Source: Burkholderia sp. SRS-46
GTDB lineage: Bacteria > Pseudomonadota > Gammaproteobacteria > Burkholderiales > Burkholderiaceae
DNA length: 64,000 nucleotides
Reading direction: 5' to 3'
Assembly (NCBI RefSeq): GCF_004343775.1
Contig: NZ_PTXL01000002.1
Span: forward strand, 744,001-808,000
Part shown: piece after piece, positions 10,135 to 18,041 of the stretch
How positions within the stretch are numbered: position 1 is the stretch's first letter
Layout of the letters: each line of letters opens with the position of its first letter
The notes under the pieces: model-generated
What the model saw: the letters and a program-made list of their open reading frames with translations, nothing else
What the model was told of the DNA's origin: nothing
The model's database searches: none
Made by a program: the position numbers and the translations under genes

Positions 10135-10605
10135 TCACCGCACGGCCGCGGCGCCGTCGTCCCCGATCTTCCTGACGACGGTTTCCGCCGCCTTCACCGC
10201 GCTGCCGTCGTCGCGACGCAGCGCCAGCTTGCGGACCGCCTTGCCGGTCTTGCGGTCGATCAGCACCGAATGCTTCTCGCCGCGCGCGAACAGGTTCGCC
10301 TCGCCCCACTGGCGCAGCATCACGATCACCGGAAACAAGCCCTCGCCCTGCTTCGTCAGCGCGTACTCCTGGTACGCGGTGCCGTCCGACGCGGGGACCA
10401 CCTCGAACACCTCGGCCTCCACCAGCATCCTGAGCCGGTCCGACAGGATGTTGCTCGCGACGCCGAGGCTCGCGCGAAAATCGCCGAAGCGGCGCACGCC
10501 GTCGAACGCGTCGCGCACGATCAGCAGCGCCCACCGGTCGCCGACGATGTCGGTCGCCCGTGCCACCGGGCACGGCGAATCCGCGAGACTTTTCTGTTTG
10601 GCCAT
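10135..10605 (-). CDS. HxlR-family winged-helix transcriptional regulator
   Basis: 156 residues from the ATG at 10605, preceded by GGAGGGGAGA. It shows the HxlR pattern: CPVARATDIVGDRWALLIVRDAF with a conserved N-terminal Cys and the GDRW motif, a recognition-helix region RFGDFRASLGVASNILSDRLRMLVE, and a wing ending in YALTKQGEGLFPV. The family often senses electrophiles or quinones. It is divergent from an MFS exporter with a paired half-site between them, so it probably represses that exporter and itself. Confidence 0.9.
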   Translation of the reverse strand: MAKQKSLADSPCPVARATDIVGDRWALLIVRDAFDGVRRFGDFRASLGVASNILSDRLRMLVEAEVFEVVPASDGTAYQEYALTKQGEGLFPVIVMLRQWGEANLFARGEKHSVLIDRKTGKAVRKLALRRDDGSAVKAAETVVRKIGDDGAAAVR

Positions 10606-10686
10606 TCTCCCCTCCGCTTTCGCGCCGGCCGCCACCATGGCGACACCGGCGAACGCCGCGCGGGCGGCACGCCCGCGACCCAACAA

Positions 10687-10738
10687 GTTGCATTTTAAAA
10701 TTTCTTTCCCTACACTCCAACTACTTTTAATTTGCAAC
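10687..10738. promoter_or_regulatory. Paired inverted half-sites, candidate HxlR operator
   Basis: GTTGCATTTTAAAA (10687-10700) and TTTTAATTTGCAAC (10725-10738) match at 12 of 14 positions as inverted copies, 24 bp apart. They sit in the AT-rich 154-bp gap between the divergent regulator and exporter genes, covering the place where both promoters must lie. Confidence 0.6.
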
Positions 10739-10759
10739 CAGTTGGCACGAGGAACAACG

Positions 10760-11992
10760 ATGGATTCATCCTGGGATTCGACGAACGCGGCGCGCGCGCC
10801 GCATACCGGCGAGACAAGCGGCCGGCTGTCGACCGCGCGCGTCGCGCTGCTGGCCGTGTGCTGCGCGGCGAGCGTCGCGAACGTCTATTACGCGCAGCCG
10901 CTGCTCGATGCGATCGCACGCGATTTCGGCATTGCGCACGCCGAGGTCGGCGGCGTGATCACCGTGACGCAGCTCGGCTGCGCGCTCGCGCTGCTGTTCG
11001 TCGTGCCGCTCGGGGATCTGCTCAACCGCAAGCGGCTGATCGCCGTGCAACTGGTGCTGCTGGCGGCCGCGTGCGCCAGCGTCGCCGTGTCGTCGTCGCG
11101 GCTCGGGCTGCTGGCCGCGATGGCCGGCGTCGGGCTGCTCGGCACCGCGATGACCCAGGGCCTGATCGCCTGCTCGGCGACGCTCGCGGGCGCGGGCGAG
11201 CGCGGCCGCGTGGTCGGCGCCGCGCAGGGCGGCGTCGTGATCGGCCTGCTGGCCGCACGCTCGCTGGCGGGGCTCGTGACCGATCTCGCCGGCTGGCGCG
11301 CGGTCTATCTCGCGTCCGGGGCGCTCGCGATCGTGATGCTGGCCGTGCTGCTGCGGCTGCTGCCCGATACGGGCGCGCCACGCGCGCGCATCGGCTATGC
11401 GGCGTTGCTGGCGTCGATGGGGACGCTGCTGCGCCACGACCGCGTGCTGCAGGTACGCGGCACGATCACGCTGCTGATGTTCGCGTCGCTCAGCATCTTC
11501 TGGAGTGCGATGGTGCTGCCGCTCAGTGCGCCGCCGCATGCGATGTCACATACGAGCATCGGCGCGCTCGGCCTCGTCGGCGCGCTGGGCGCGGCCGCCG
11601 CCGCGCGCGCGGGGCGGCTCGCCGACCGCGGCCTCGGGCAGGCCACGACCGCCGGGGCGCTGGTGCTGCTCGTGGTGTCGTGGCTGCCGCTCGCCTTCAC
11701 GCCTTCGTCGATTCCGCTGCTGATCGTGGGCGTGATCCTGCTCGACATCGGCGGGCAGGCGGTTCACGTCGTCAACCAGAGCCTGATCTTCGACGCGCGC
11801 CCGGACGCAAACGCGCATGCGCGGCTGGTCGGCTGCTACATGCTGTTCTATTCGGTCGGCAGCGGCCTCGGCGCGATCTCGTCGACGATGGTGTATTCGC
11901 ACGCCGGCTGGACCGGCGTCTGCGTGCTCGGCGCGGCGGTGAGCGCCACCGCGCTCGCGTTCTGGGCGGCGACGCTCAAGCGCGCGGGCTGA
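10760..11992 (+). CDS. Major facilitator superfamily transporter (probable drug exporter)
   Basis: 410 residues with about 12 hydrophobic helices. It begins with a typical first helix (NVYYAQPLLDAIARDFGI), and the loop after helix 2 has the MFS motif variant VPLGDLLNRKRLI. Proteins with this start are proton-driven exporters related to YgaY and arabinose-efflux permeases. I chose the ATG at 10760, which follows GAGGAACA. Divergence from an HxlR regulator suggests induction by the compound it exports; no substrate can be named. Confidence 0.88.
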   Translation: MDSSWDSTNAARAPHTGETSGRLSTARVALLAVCCAASVANVYYAQPLLDAIARDFGIAHAEVGGVITVTQLGCALALLFVVPLGDLLNRKRLIAVQLVLLAAACASVAVSSSRLGLLAAMAGVGLLGTAMTQGLIACSATLAGAGERGRVVGAAQGGVVIGLLAARSLAGLVTDLAGWRAVYLASGALAIVMLAVLLRLLPDTGAPRARIGYAALLASMGTLLRHDRVLQVRGTITLLMFASLSIFWSAMVLPLSAPPHAMSHTSIGALGLVGALGAAAAARAGRLADRGLGQATTAGALVLLVVSWLPLAFTPSSIPLLIVGVILLDIGGQAVHVVNQSLIFDARPDANAHARLVGCYMLFYSVGSGLGAISSTMVYSHAGWTGVCVLGAAVSATALAFWAATLKRAG

Positions 11993-12021
11993 CGCACCGG
12001 GCGCCGGCGCGACACGTTCGT

Positions 12022-13185
12022 TCAGCCGGCCTGGATCGCCTCGTCGTAGACGCCGGCGACCCGCCGCGCGATCACGGCATTGTCGAAGTGATCGCGCGCA
12101 TAGCGCTTGCACGCCAGCTCGTCCGGCAGCGTGATCGCACCCGACAGCGCCGCGCCCAGCCCGTCCGCGATCGCGTCCGCGCCGATGGCCGGCAGCACCA
12201 GGTCGCTCGACAGCCCGGCGACCGCCTCCGGCAGGCCGCCCACCGGCGTGACCAGCACCGGCGTGCCCGATGCGAGCGATTCGACGGTGATCAGCCCGAA
12301 GCCTTCGAGCGCGACCGTCGGCACGACGCTCACCGTCGCCGCGCGGTACAGCGCCGCGAGATGCTGGTCGGGCACGAAACCGAGCAGCTTCACGTTGTCC
12401 TGGAGCCCCTCCGCATCGATGCGCGACTGCAGCTCCTCGGCGAGCTTGCCCTTGCCGGCGATCAGCAGCAGCACGTCGGGGTGGCGCTGCTTGACGACGG
12501 CGATCGCGTCGATCAGATCCTCGAGGCCCATGCGCCGCACGAGCCGCCGCACCGCGAGCACGATCGGCCGGTCCTGCGGCAGTTGCAGCCGGTGCCGCGC
12601 CTCGCCGGGCGTGAGCGGCGTGTCGAACTGCGCGGTGTCGACGCAGCCGGGAATCACGCGCACCCGCTCCGGATCGATGTCGTAGCGGCTCGTCAGGATC
12701 TGGCCGAACGCCTGCGACAGCACGATCAGCCGCGACGAGCGCGCGTAGACGGCCTGCTCGAGATAGCGCTTCGCGCGCTGCCCGAGCGACGCGGCGCCTT
12801 CGACCTGGCTCTCGTCGGCCCACGGCCCCTGGAAATGCGACACCTGCGGAATCCCGCGCGTGACGTCGAGGCCCGGGAACGTGTACAGCGCGAAATGCGA
12901 CGAGATCACGTCGGGCCGCTCGGTGCGGATCGTGTCGCGCAGCGCGCGGCGCGCGGCGAGCATGCGGCGCGCGAGCGGCTGCTCCGCCGGGCCGAAGCCG
13001 CGGATCGCGCCGCCGGTATCGTCCGCCACCTTCTCGGAGCCCGCGACGAGGCCGCGCACCGCGACGCCCGCGCCGGGCAGCGCGCCGACGAGCGAGTAGT
13101 ACATCCGGTCGAGGCCGCCCGCGCGTTCGGGAAACCAGTGCATGCCGATTTGCAGCGATTTGATCGGCCGGGAGGAAAGAGACAT
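12022..13185 (-). CDS. bceK: BceK: cepacian biosynthesis glycosyltransferase, GT4 family
   Basis: 387 residues from the ATG at 13185, with CAGGAGCA upstream; the start overlaps the bceJ stop (TGATG), indicating coupling. The GT-B fold shows the Rossmann C-terminal donor site: VLAVRRLVRRMGLEDLIDA, LLLIAGKGKL and the acidic pair in VPTVALEGFGLITVESLASGTPVLVTPVGGLPE. It is a cytoplasmic retaining glycosyltransferase that adds one sugar of the lipid-linked repeat unit. It is the last gene of the bce-I operon, 29 bp from the convergent MFS gene. The name follows published bce-I order. Confidence 0.9.
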   Translation of the reverse strand: MSLSSRPIKSLQIGMHWFPERAGGLDRMYYSLVGALPGAGVAVRGLVAGSEKVADDTGGAIRGFGPAEQPLARRMLAARRALRDTIRTERPDVISSHFALYTFPGLDVTRGIPQVSHFQGPWADESQVEGAASLGQRAKRYLEQAVYARSSRLIVLSQAFGQILTSRYDIDPERVRVIPGCVDTAQFDTPLTPGEARHRLQLPQDRPIVLAVRRLVRRMGLEDLIDAIAVVKQRHPDVLLLIAGKGKLAEELQSRIDAEGLQDNVKLLGFVPDQHLAALYRAATVSVVPTVALEGFGLITVESLASGTPVLVTPVGGLPEAVAGLSSDLVLPAIGADAIADGLGAALSGAITLPDELACKRYARDHFDNAVIARRVAGVYDEAIQAG

Positions 13186-14369
13186 CACGATTGCTCCTGC
13201 GTGACCGCATGCTCGACCCGCTCGAAGGCGGTCGGCTGCGAGGGTTGGCCGATGCGCCGGTAAAGCGCAATGTACTGGGCGCCCATGTGCGCCCAGCCGA
13301 AACGGGTCATCAGTTCGCTGGCCGCCGCGCCCATCGCGCGGCAGGTGTCGCGCGACGCCGCCAGCGAGCCGAGCGCCTGCGCGAGCGCGGCCGGATCGTC
13401 CGGGTCGTCGAGCACGATCCCGCACTCGCGCGTGATGATCTCGGCGCCGCCCGCCGTGCGCGCGGTGACGACCGGCAGGCCGGCCGCCATCGCCTCGAGC
13501 AGCGACAGGCTCATCGCCTCGTAGCGCGACGGGAACACGTACGCGTCGGCCGAGCGCATCAGCGTCGGCATGTTCTTGACGAGCCCGAGGAAATGCACGC
13601 GCCCCGCGAGGCCGAGCGCGCGCGCCTCGTCCGGATACGGGCTGCCGGGCAGGTAGCCCGCGACCGCCAGGTGGACGTTCCCGGGCAGCCTGGTCAGCGC
13701 CTTCAGCACGGTGCCGAGGTTCTTGCGCGGCGTGCGCAGGTCGCCGACGAACAGCAGCAGGAACGCGTCGCCGGGCAGCTTGAACGCCGCGCGGTCGGGC
13801 TGCGCGTGCGCGAACGCGCTGCCGTCGACGCCGTTGTAGATCACGCTGATCTTGCGGCCGTCGATGCCGAGCCCGGCGATTTCATCGGCGACCTTCCGCG
13901 ACACCGCGGTGATCGCGCGCGAGCGCCGGTAGGCCCAGCGCTCCAGCGCGGTGTTCACGCGCGTGTACACGTACTGGTACGCGGACCACAGGCCCTTGGT
14001 CGGCCCGAACGGGTAGTACGGGCTCTTGAACCAGCCGCCGTGCACGAAGTGCGCGGTATTCACGTCGGCCGGGATCCACGAGATGAAGCCGTTCACGTGC
14101 AGCACGTCGTAGTCGGCGCGATGCGCGCGCAGCCACCACGCGCTCTTCAGCGCGAACACCTGCTGCTTGACGAGGTTCGACGGCCAGAAGCCCCCGACCT
14201 TCACCGGCACCCAGCGCACCCGGTGGTCGGCCAGCAGCTCGGGCGCGACATGCGACGCGACGAGCGTCACCTCGTAGTTCTCGGCCAGCGCCGCGCGCGC
14301 GATTTCGTAGTTGACGCGGCCCTGCCCGTCGTTATGACGCACGACGTGCGTGACGATCGCGATTCTCAA
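13185..14369 (-). CDS. bceJ: BceJ: cepacian biosynthesis glycosyltransferase, GT4 family
   Basis: 394 residues if translation starts at the TTG at 14369, which overlaps the bceI stop (TTGA) and has GGGAG a few bases upstream; no ATG fits better. N-terminal acceptor domain (IAIVTHVVRHNDGQGRVNYEIARAAL), then the GT4 donor domain with LFVGDLRTPRKNLGTVLKAL, FLGLVKNMPTLMRSADAYVFPSRYEAMSLSLLEAMAAGLPVV. It is predicted to add a sugar to the growing cepacian unit at the cytoplasmic face. The rare start codon may reduce its level relative to neighbours. Confidence 0.9.
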   Translation of the reverse strand: MRIAIVTHVVRHNDGQGRVNYEIARAALAENYEVTLVASHVAPELLADHRVRWVPVKVGGFWPSNLVKQQVFALKSAWWLRAHRADYDVLHVNGFISWIPADVNTAHFVHGGWFKSPYYPFGPTKGLWSAYQYVYTRVNTALERWAYRRSRAITAVSRKVADEIAGLGIDGRKISVIYNGVDGSAFAHAQPDRAAFKLPGDAFLLLFVGDLRTPRKNLGTVLKALTRLPGNVHLAVAGYLPGSPYPDEARALGLAGRVHFLGLVKNMPTLMRSADAYVFPSRYEAMSLSLLEAMAAGLPVVTARTAGGAEIITRECGIVLDDPDDPAALAQALGSLAASRDTCRAMGAAASELMTRFGWAHMGAQYIALYRRIGQPSQPTAFERVEHAVTQEQS

Positions 14370-15850
14370 TGGTCGGCTCCCGTTAAGCGCGCCGCGGCCA
14401 CCTGGCGCTGGCTTTTCTGCCAGTGCGCCGCGGAAAGTATCGAAAAAATGGCGGTAAACATCAGCAGGCCGCCCGTGCCGATCAGCGAGTTCGTGAACAC
14501 GAGCATCGCGAACGTCGACAGGCACAGGCTCAGGCAGGCACCGACGAACTTGTCCTTGCGCAGCTTGAACGCCGCGCGCAGCGTGCGGCCGAACAGCATC
14601 ACGACGCCGGCCAGGTACAGCAGCGTGCCGGGCCAGCCGAGCACGAACGGCACGTTCATCACGCCGCTGTCGAAGCTGCCGTACTTGCCGAGCTCGCCGC
14701 TGTCGCTCGACAGCTTGGTCGACGCGCCCGTCGCGCCCATCCCTTCGCCGGCGACGTCGGTGAACGCCGTCTCCGCGAAGGTCGCGTAGAACTTGTTGCG
14801 GTCGTCGTAGCTGCGGTCGTCCTTCAGGTTCGTGATCGACTGCAGGCGCGCGCCGAGCCGGTCGGCCACCGGCCCGACGGTCAGGAGCGGCACGCACAGC
14901 CCGGCCAGCACGAGCCCGCTGACGATGATCCGCATCCGCACGCGGTTGCTCGACTGCACGAGCTGGATCGCGAGCGCGATCACCCAGCCGCCCCACGTCG
15001 AGCGCACGAGACACAGCGCGAACGAGATGAAGCCCATCGCCCCGGCCACCCAGCGGATCTTCTGCGGCGCCGCGAGCACGAACACGAGCGCGCCCATCAT
15101 CGCGAACGCGAACGGCCCGGACGAGTTCATCGTGCTGAACACGCGCACGCCGTACGGCACCGGCTCGCCCTGCGAGCCCATTTGCGAGCCGACCATCCAC
15201 AGCACGTCCCATTGCGGCATCACGAAATACTGCACGACCCCGTACGCGCCCATCACGAGCATGCCCCACATGAAGGTGGACAGCAGCACGTCGCGGTAGT
15301 CCGGGTAGTCGCGCGCGTTGACCATGATGTGAAAGCCGATCAGCACCGGATACAGCCAGTTCGCGAGGTCGTAGGTCGCGGCCATCAGGCCGCTCGACAC
15401 GATGCCGACGAGATACGCATAGCCGAGCCCGAACAGGATCAGCAGCACCGGGATCCCGCGCCGCTGCGCGAGCGCGCGGTAGTGACGCACCAGGCCGAGC
15501 GCGCAGATCATCGTCACCGCGAGCGGCGCGACCTGGATCAGGCTCGTCGGCGTGAACGCGCCCTTCGACCAGTCGGCGAGACGGCGCACCTCGGGGCTCA
15601 GGAACCACACCCACCACATGAAGCCGACGTAGCGCGCCGGGCTCTTGAAATACAGCCACAGGCCCACCGCGATCGCGAGCGCCGGGAACGCGAGCGTCAG
15701 CAGCGTGCCCTGGTGCGCGGCGATCAGCGCGGCCGTGACGGTCCACAGCCCGGCCTGCCCGGCCCAGTGCTTCGGTTCGGCGAACCAGCGGCGCGCGCGG
15801 CCCGCGCTCGGCGCGGCGGCAATCGATGTACTCATGGCGCCCACGCTCAT
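14366..15850 (-). CDS. bceI: BceI: cepacian repeat-unit polymerase (Wzy-like)
   Basis: 494 residues from the ATG at 15850, which overlaps the bceH stop (ATGA); 15835 is an alternative start. It has ten or more hydrophobic segments separated by Arg-containing loops, and a large periplasmic loop (about residues 330-400) including SITNLKDDRSYDDRNKFYATFAE. This matches O-antigen ligase/Wzy topology. In the Wzy pathway it links flipped repeat units in the periplasm by block transfer. Polymerases share little sequence, so the assignment rests on topology and position. Confidence 0.88.
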   Translation of the reverse strand: MSVGAMSTSIAAAPSAGRARRWFAEPKHWAGQAGLWTVTAALIAAHQGTLLTLAFPALAIAVGLWLYFKSPARYVGFMWWVWFLSPEVRRLADWSKGAFTPTSLIQVAPLAVTMICALGLVRHYRALAQRRGIPVLLILFGLGYAYLVGIVSSGLMAATYDLANWLYPVLIGFHIMVNARDYPDYRDVLLSTFMWGMLVMGAYGVVQYFVMPQWDVLWMVGSQMGSQGEPVPYGVRVFSTMNSSGPFAFAMMGALVFVLAAPQKIRWVAGAMGFISFALCLVRSTWGGWVIALAIQLVQSSNRVRMRIIVSGLVLAGLCVPLLTVGPVADRLGARLQSITNLKDDRSYDDRNKFYATFAETAFTDVAGEGMGATGASTKLSSDSGELGKYGSFDSGVMNVPFVLGWPGTLLYLAGVVMLFGRTLRAAFKLRKDKFVGACLSLCLSTFAMLVFTNSLIGTGGLLMFTAIFSILSAAHWQKSQRQVAAARLTGADH

Positions 15851-16983
15851 CGCGACGACGCGCGGGAATCCGCGAGCGGCAGCGCCGCGCCGGCCGGTGC
15901 CGGCGTGCGGCGCTGGCGCAGCAGCTCGCGTGTGATCCGCACGTGCTGCGCGGCGAACGCCTGCGTCGTCAGGTCCTGCTCGACCAGGCGCGCGGCCGCG
16001 GCCCGCGCGGTCGCCAGCGCGAAGCCCGGGTCCGCCGCGAAGCGGTCGGCCGCCTGGCGCAGCGCCTGCGCGTCGAACGGCGGCACGTAGGCGGCCGTGT
16101 CGTGCGGGAAGTAGTCGCGCAGGCCGCCGACGTCGGACACGATCATCGGCTTGCCGACCGCGGCCGCCTCGAGCATCACCGTGATGCCCGACGCATGATG
16201 GTTCGGCCGCAGCGGCACGACGATCACGTCGGCCCATGCATACAGTTCGTGCTGCTTCGCGAGCCCCGACGCCGCGCCGATCGTCACGTTCGGCGCATGC
16301 CACTCGCGCGGCACGCGGCGGCGCGTCGCGAGCCGCACGTCGTAGCGCGCGTCGCCGCCGAACGCCGCGAGGAAGGTGCGCCAGTCGCGGTCGCGGTCAT
16401 TGCCGATCGCCGCGATGCGCAGCGGCCGGTTCGGCAGCCACTGCCGCGGCGCGTCGATCGGGAAATCCTGCGTGTTCAGCCCGTAATGGACGAACTGCGC
16501 ATCGCGCTTCAGGTAGCGGCGGCACAGCTCCGCGTTGTCGCGCGCGAGCGTCGTCAGCACGTCGGCGCGCGCGAGCAGCTTGCGATACAGCCAGCGCCGC
16601 AGCCGGCCATAGCTGGCCCACTTGTCGTACAGCCACACGCTCTGCGCGAGCAGCAGCTGGCGCTTGCCCTGCGCGCCCGCGAGCTTGAGCATCAGCGCGG
16701 CGGCGAGGTGTTCCTGCTCGGTGTGGGTCCAGATCACGTCGGTGTTCAGCAGCGCGGCGCGGTTGCGCCATGCGTGCACGACGTCGAAGCCCAGCCCCGC
16801 CTTCAGCGCGCGGCGCGCGAGGCTGACGATGCGGTTCTCGCGGGTGTCCTGCGAATAGGTGAGCCGGAATTCGTCCGATTCCGCGTGGTGATAGCCGTAC
16901 AGGCAGCCGATGTCGTCGCCTTTGCGGTAGGTACGCGGATCGGCGCCGTAAAACAGGTGGACGTGAACTTTCGTTGTAGACAT
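15847..16983 (-). CDS. bceH: BceH: cepacian biosynthesis glycosyltransferase, GT4-like
   Basis: 378 residues. The N-terminal domain starts VHVHLFYGADPRTYRKGDDIGCLYGYHHAE, and the C-terminal GT-B donor domain includes LRIAAIGNDRDRDWRTFLAAFG, ADVIVVPLRPNHHASGITVMLEAAAVGKPMIVSDVGGL with the acidic donor-binding Glu. No membrane segment, so it acts at the cytoplasmic face. Spacing is 42 bp to bceG upstream and an ATGA overlap to bceI downstream. Confidence 0.88.
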   Translation of the reverse strand: MSTTKVHVHLFYGADPRTYRKGDDIGCLYGYHHAESDEFRLTYSQDTRENRIVSLARRALKAGLGFDVVHAWRNRAALLNTDVIWTHTEQEHLAAALMLKLAGAQGKRQLLLAQSVWLYDKWASYGRLRRWLYRKLLARADVLTTLARDNAELCRRYLKRDAQFVHYGLNTQDFPIDAPRQWLPNRPLRIAAIGNDRDRDWRTFLAAFGGDARYDVRLATRRRVPREWHAPNVTIGAASGLAKQHELYAWADVIVVPLRPNHHASGITVMLEAAAVGKPMIVSDVGGLRDYFPHDTAAYVPPFDAQALRQAADRFAADPGFALATARAAAARLVEQDLTTQAFAAQHVRITRELLRQRRTPAPAGAALPLADSRASSR

Positions 16984-17025
16984 CTGGCCCTCCGGGGGTG
17001 GCCGCGCATCACGCGCGCGGCCCGT

Positions 17026-17985
17026 TCAAGACGTCACCGGCGGCATTGCCGCACGGTGGGGGGCAAGGTTCGCGCGGCGCGCGTCGCGTGCGCCGCGGCG
17101 CACCGCGCGCCAGTGCTCGCGCACCCGCTCGCGCTGCGCGGTCGGCAGCGACAGCAGCACGTGCGCGAAACCCGGATAGACGCGCGTGCCGACCAGCGTC
17201 CACCACCACCACGCAAGCGCGCGGCGGGCAGGCGGCAGGTGCTCGCGCAGGATCAGGTGCAGGTTGTACGCGCCGTTGCTGATCGCATTCAGCGACGCGG
17301 CGTCGCGCCGGTCGTCGTCGAAGCGCTCGGCCGGGAAATGATCGACCGCGATCGCCGGGTCGTACACGAGCGTCCAGCCGTCGCGCTGCACGCGCATGCT
17401 GAACGCCATGTCGTTGTGCACCTGCGCGCCGGCGCCGCGCAGCCGCGTGTCGAACCGCAGCCGTTCGATCGCGGCGCGGCGGTAGCTCATGTTCGCGCCC
17501 TTCAGCATGTCGACTTCGCGCACGCCGCCGACGCCGAGGTGATGATTGCCGACGATCTTGCCGGACAGCGTGAGCTGGCCGACCAGCTCGCGCGATTCGT
17601 CGAGCACGCGGCCTTTCTCGTGGACCCAGTCGCGCCCGCCGACGGCGCCGACGCGCGGGTCGGCCTCGAAGGCGGACTCGACGCGCGCCAGCCAGTCGGG
17701 GCGCGGCGCGGCGTCGTCGTCGGTGATCGCGACGATGTCGCCGTGCGCCGAATCGAGCCCCTTGTTCAGCGCGGCGACCTGCCCCGGCACCGCCACCGGC
17801 ACGACGCGCAGCGGCAGCGCGCCGCCGACCGACGGGTCGGCGAGGCGCTCGTGCGTCGCATCGTCTTCCGGGCGCGCGACGACGATCACCTCGTCGGGCA
17901 TCCGTGCCTGGCGCTGCAGTGCCAGCAGGCAGCGCGCCAGGTCGGCCGGACGCCGGTAGGTCGGAACGAGCACGGAAATCTTCAT
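17026..17985 (-). CDS. bceG: BceG: cepacian biosynthesis glycosyltransferase, GT2 family
   Basis: 319 residues. GT-A domain: ISVLVPTYRRPADLARCLLAL at the start, then PDEVIVVARPEDD and the metal-binding ITDDDAAPRPDW, with GGRDWVHEKGR and MLKGANMSYRR further on. This is an inverting transferase expected to act on the undecaprenyl-linked primer made by BceB. It lies 56 bp downstream of bceF. The assignment follows order within bce-I. Confidence 0.9.
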   Translation of the reverse strand: MKISVLVPTYRRPADLARCLLALQRQARMPDEVIVVARPEDDATHERLADPSVGGALPLRVVPVAVPGQVAALNKGLDSAHGDIVAITDDDAAPRPDWLARVESAFEADPRVGAVGGRDWVHEKGRVLDESRELVGQLTLSGKIVGNHHLGVGGVREVDMLKGANMSYRRAAIERLRFDTRLRGAGAQVHNDMAFSMRVQRDGWTLVYDPAIAVDHFPAERFDDDRRDAASLNAISNGAYNLHLILREHLPPARRALAWWWWTLVGTRVYPGFAHVLLSLPTAQRERVREHWRAVRRGARDARRANLAPHRAAMPPVTS

Positions 17986-18041
17986 CTTCGGTTTTCTCCT
18001 GTATACCGGCGCTGGCGCGCGCCGGCCCCATGCCAAGCCGG

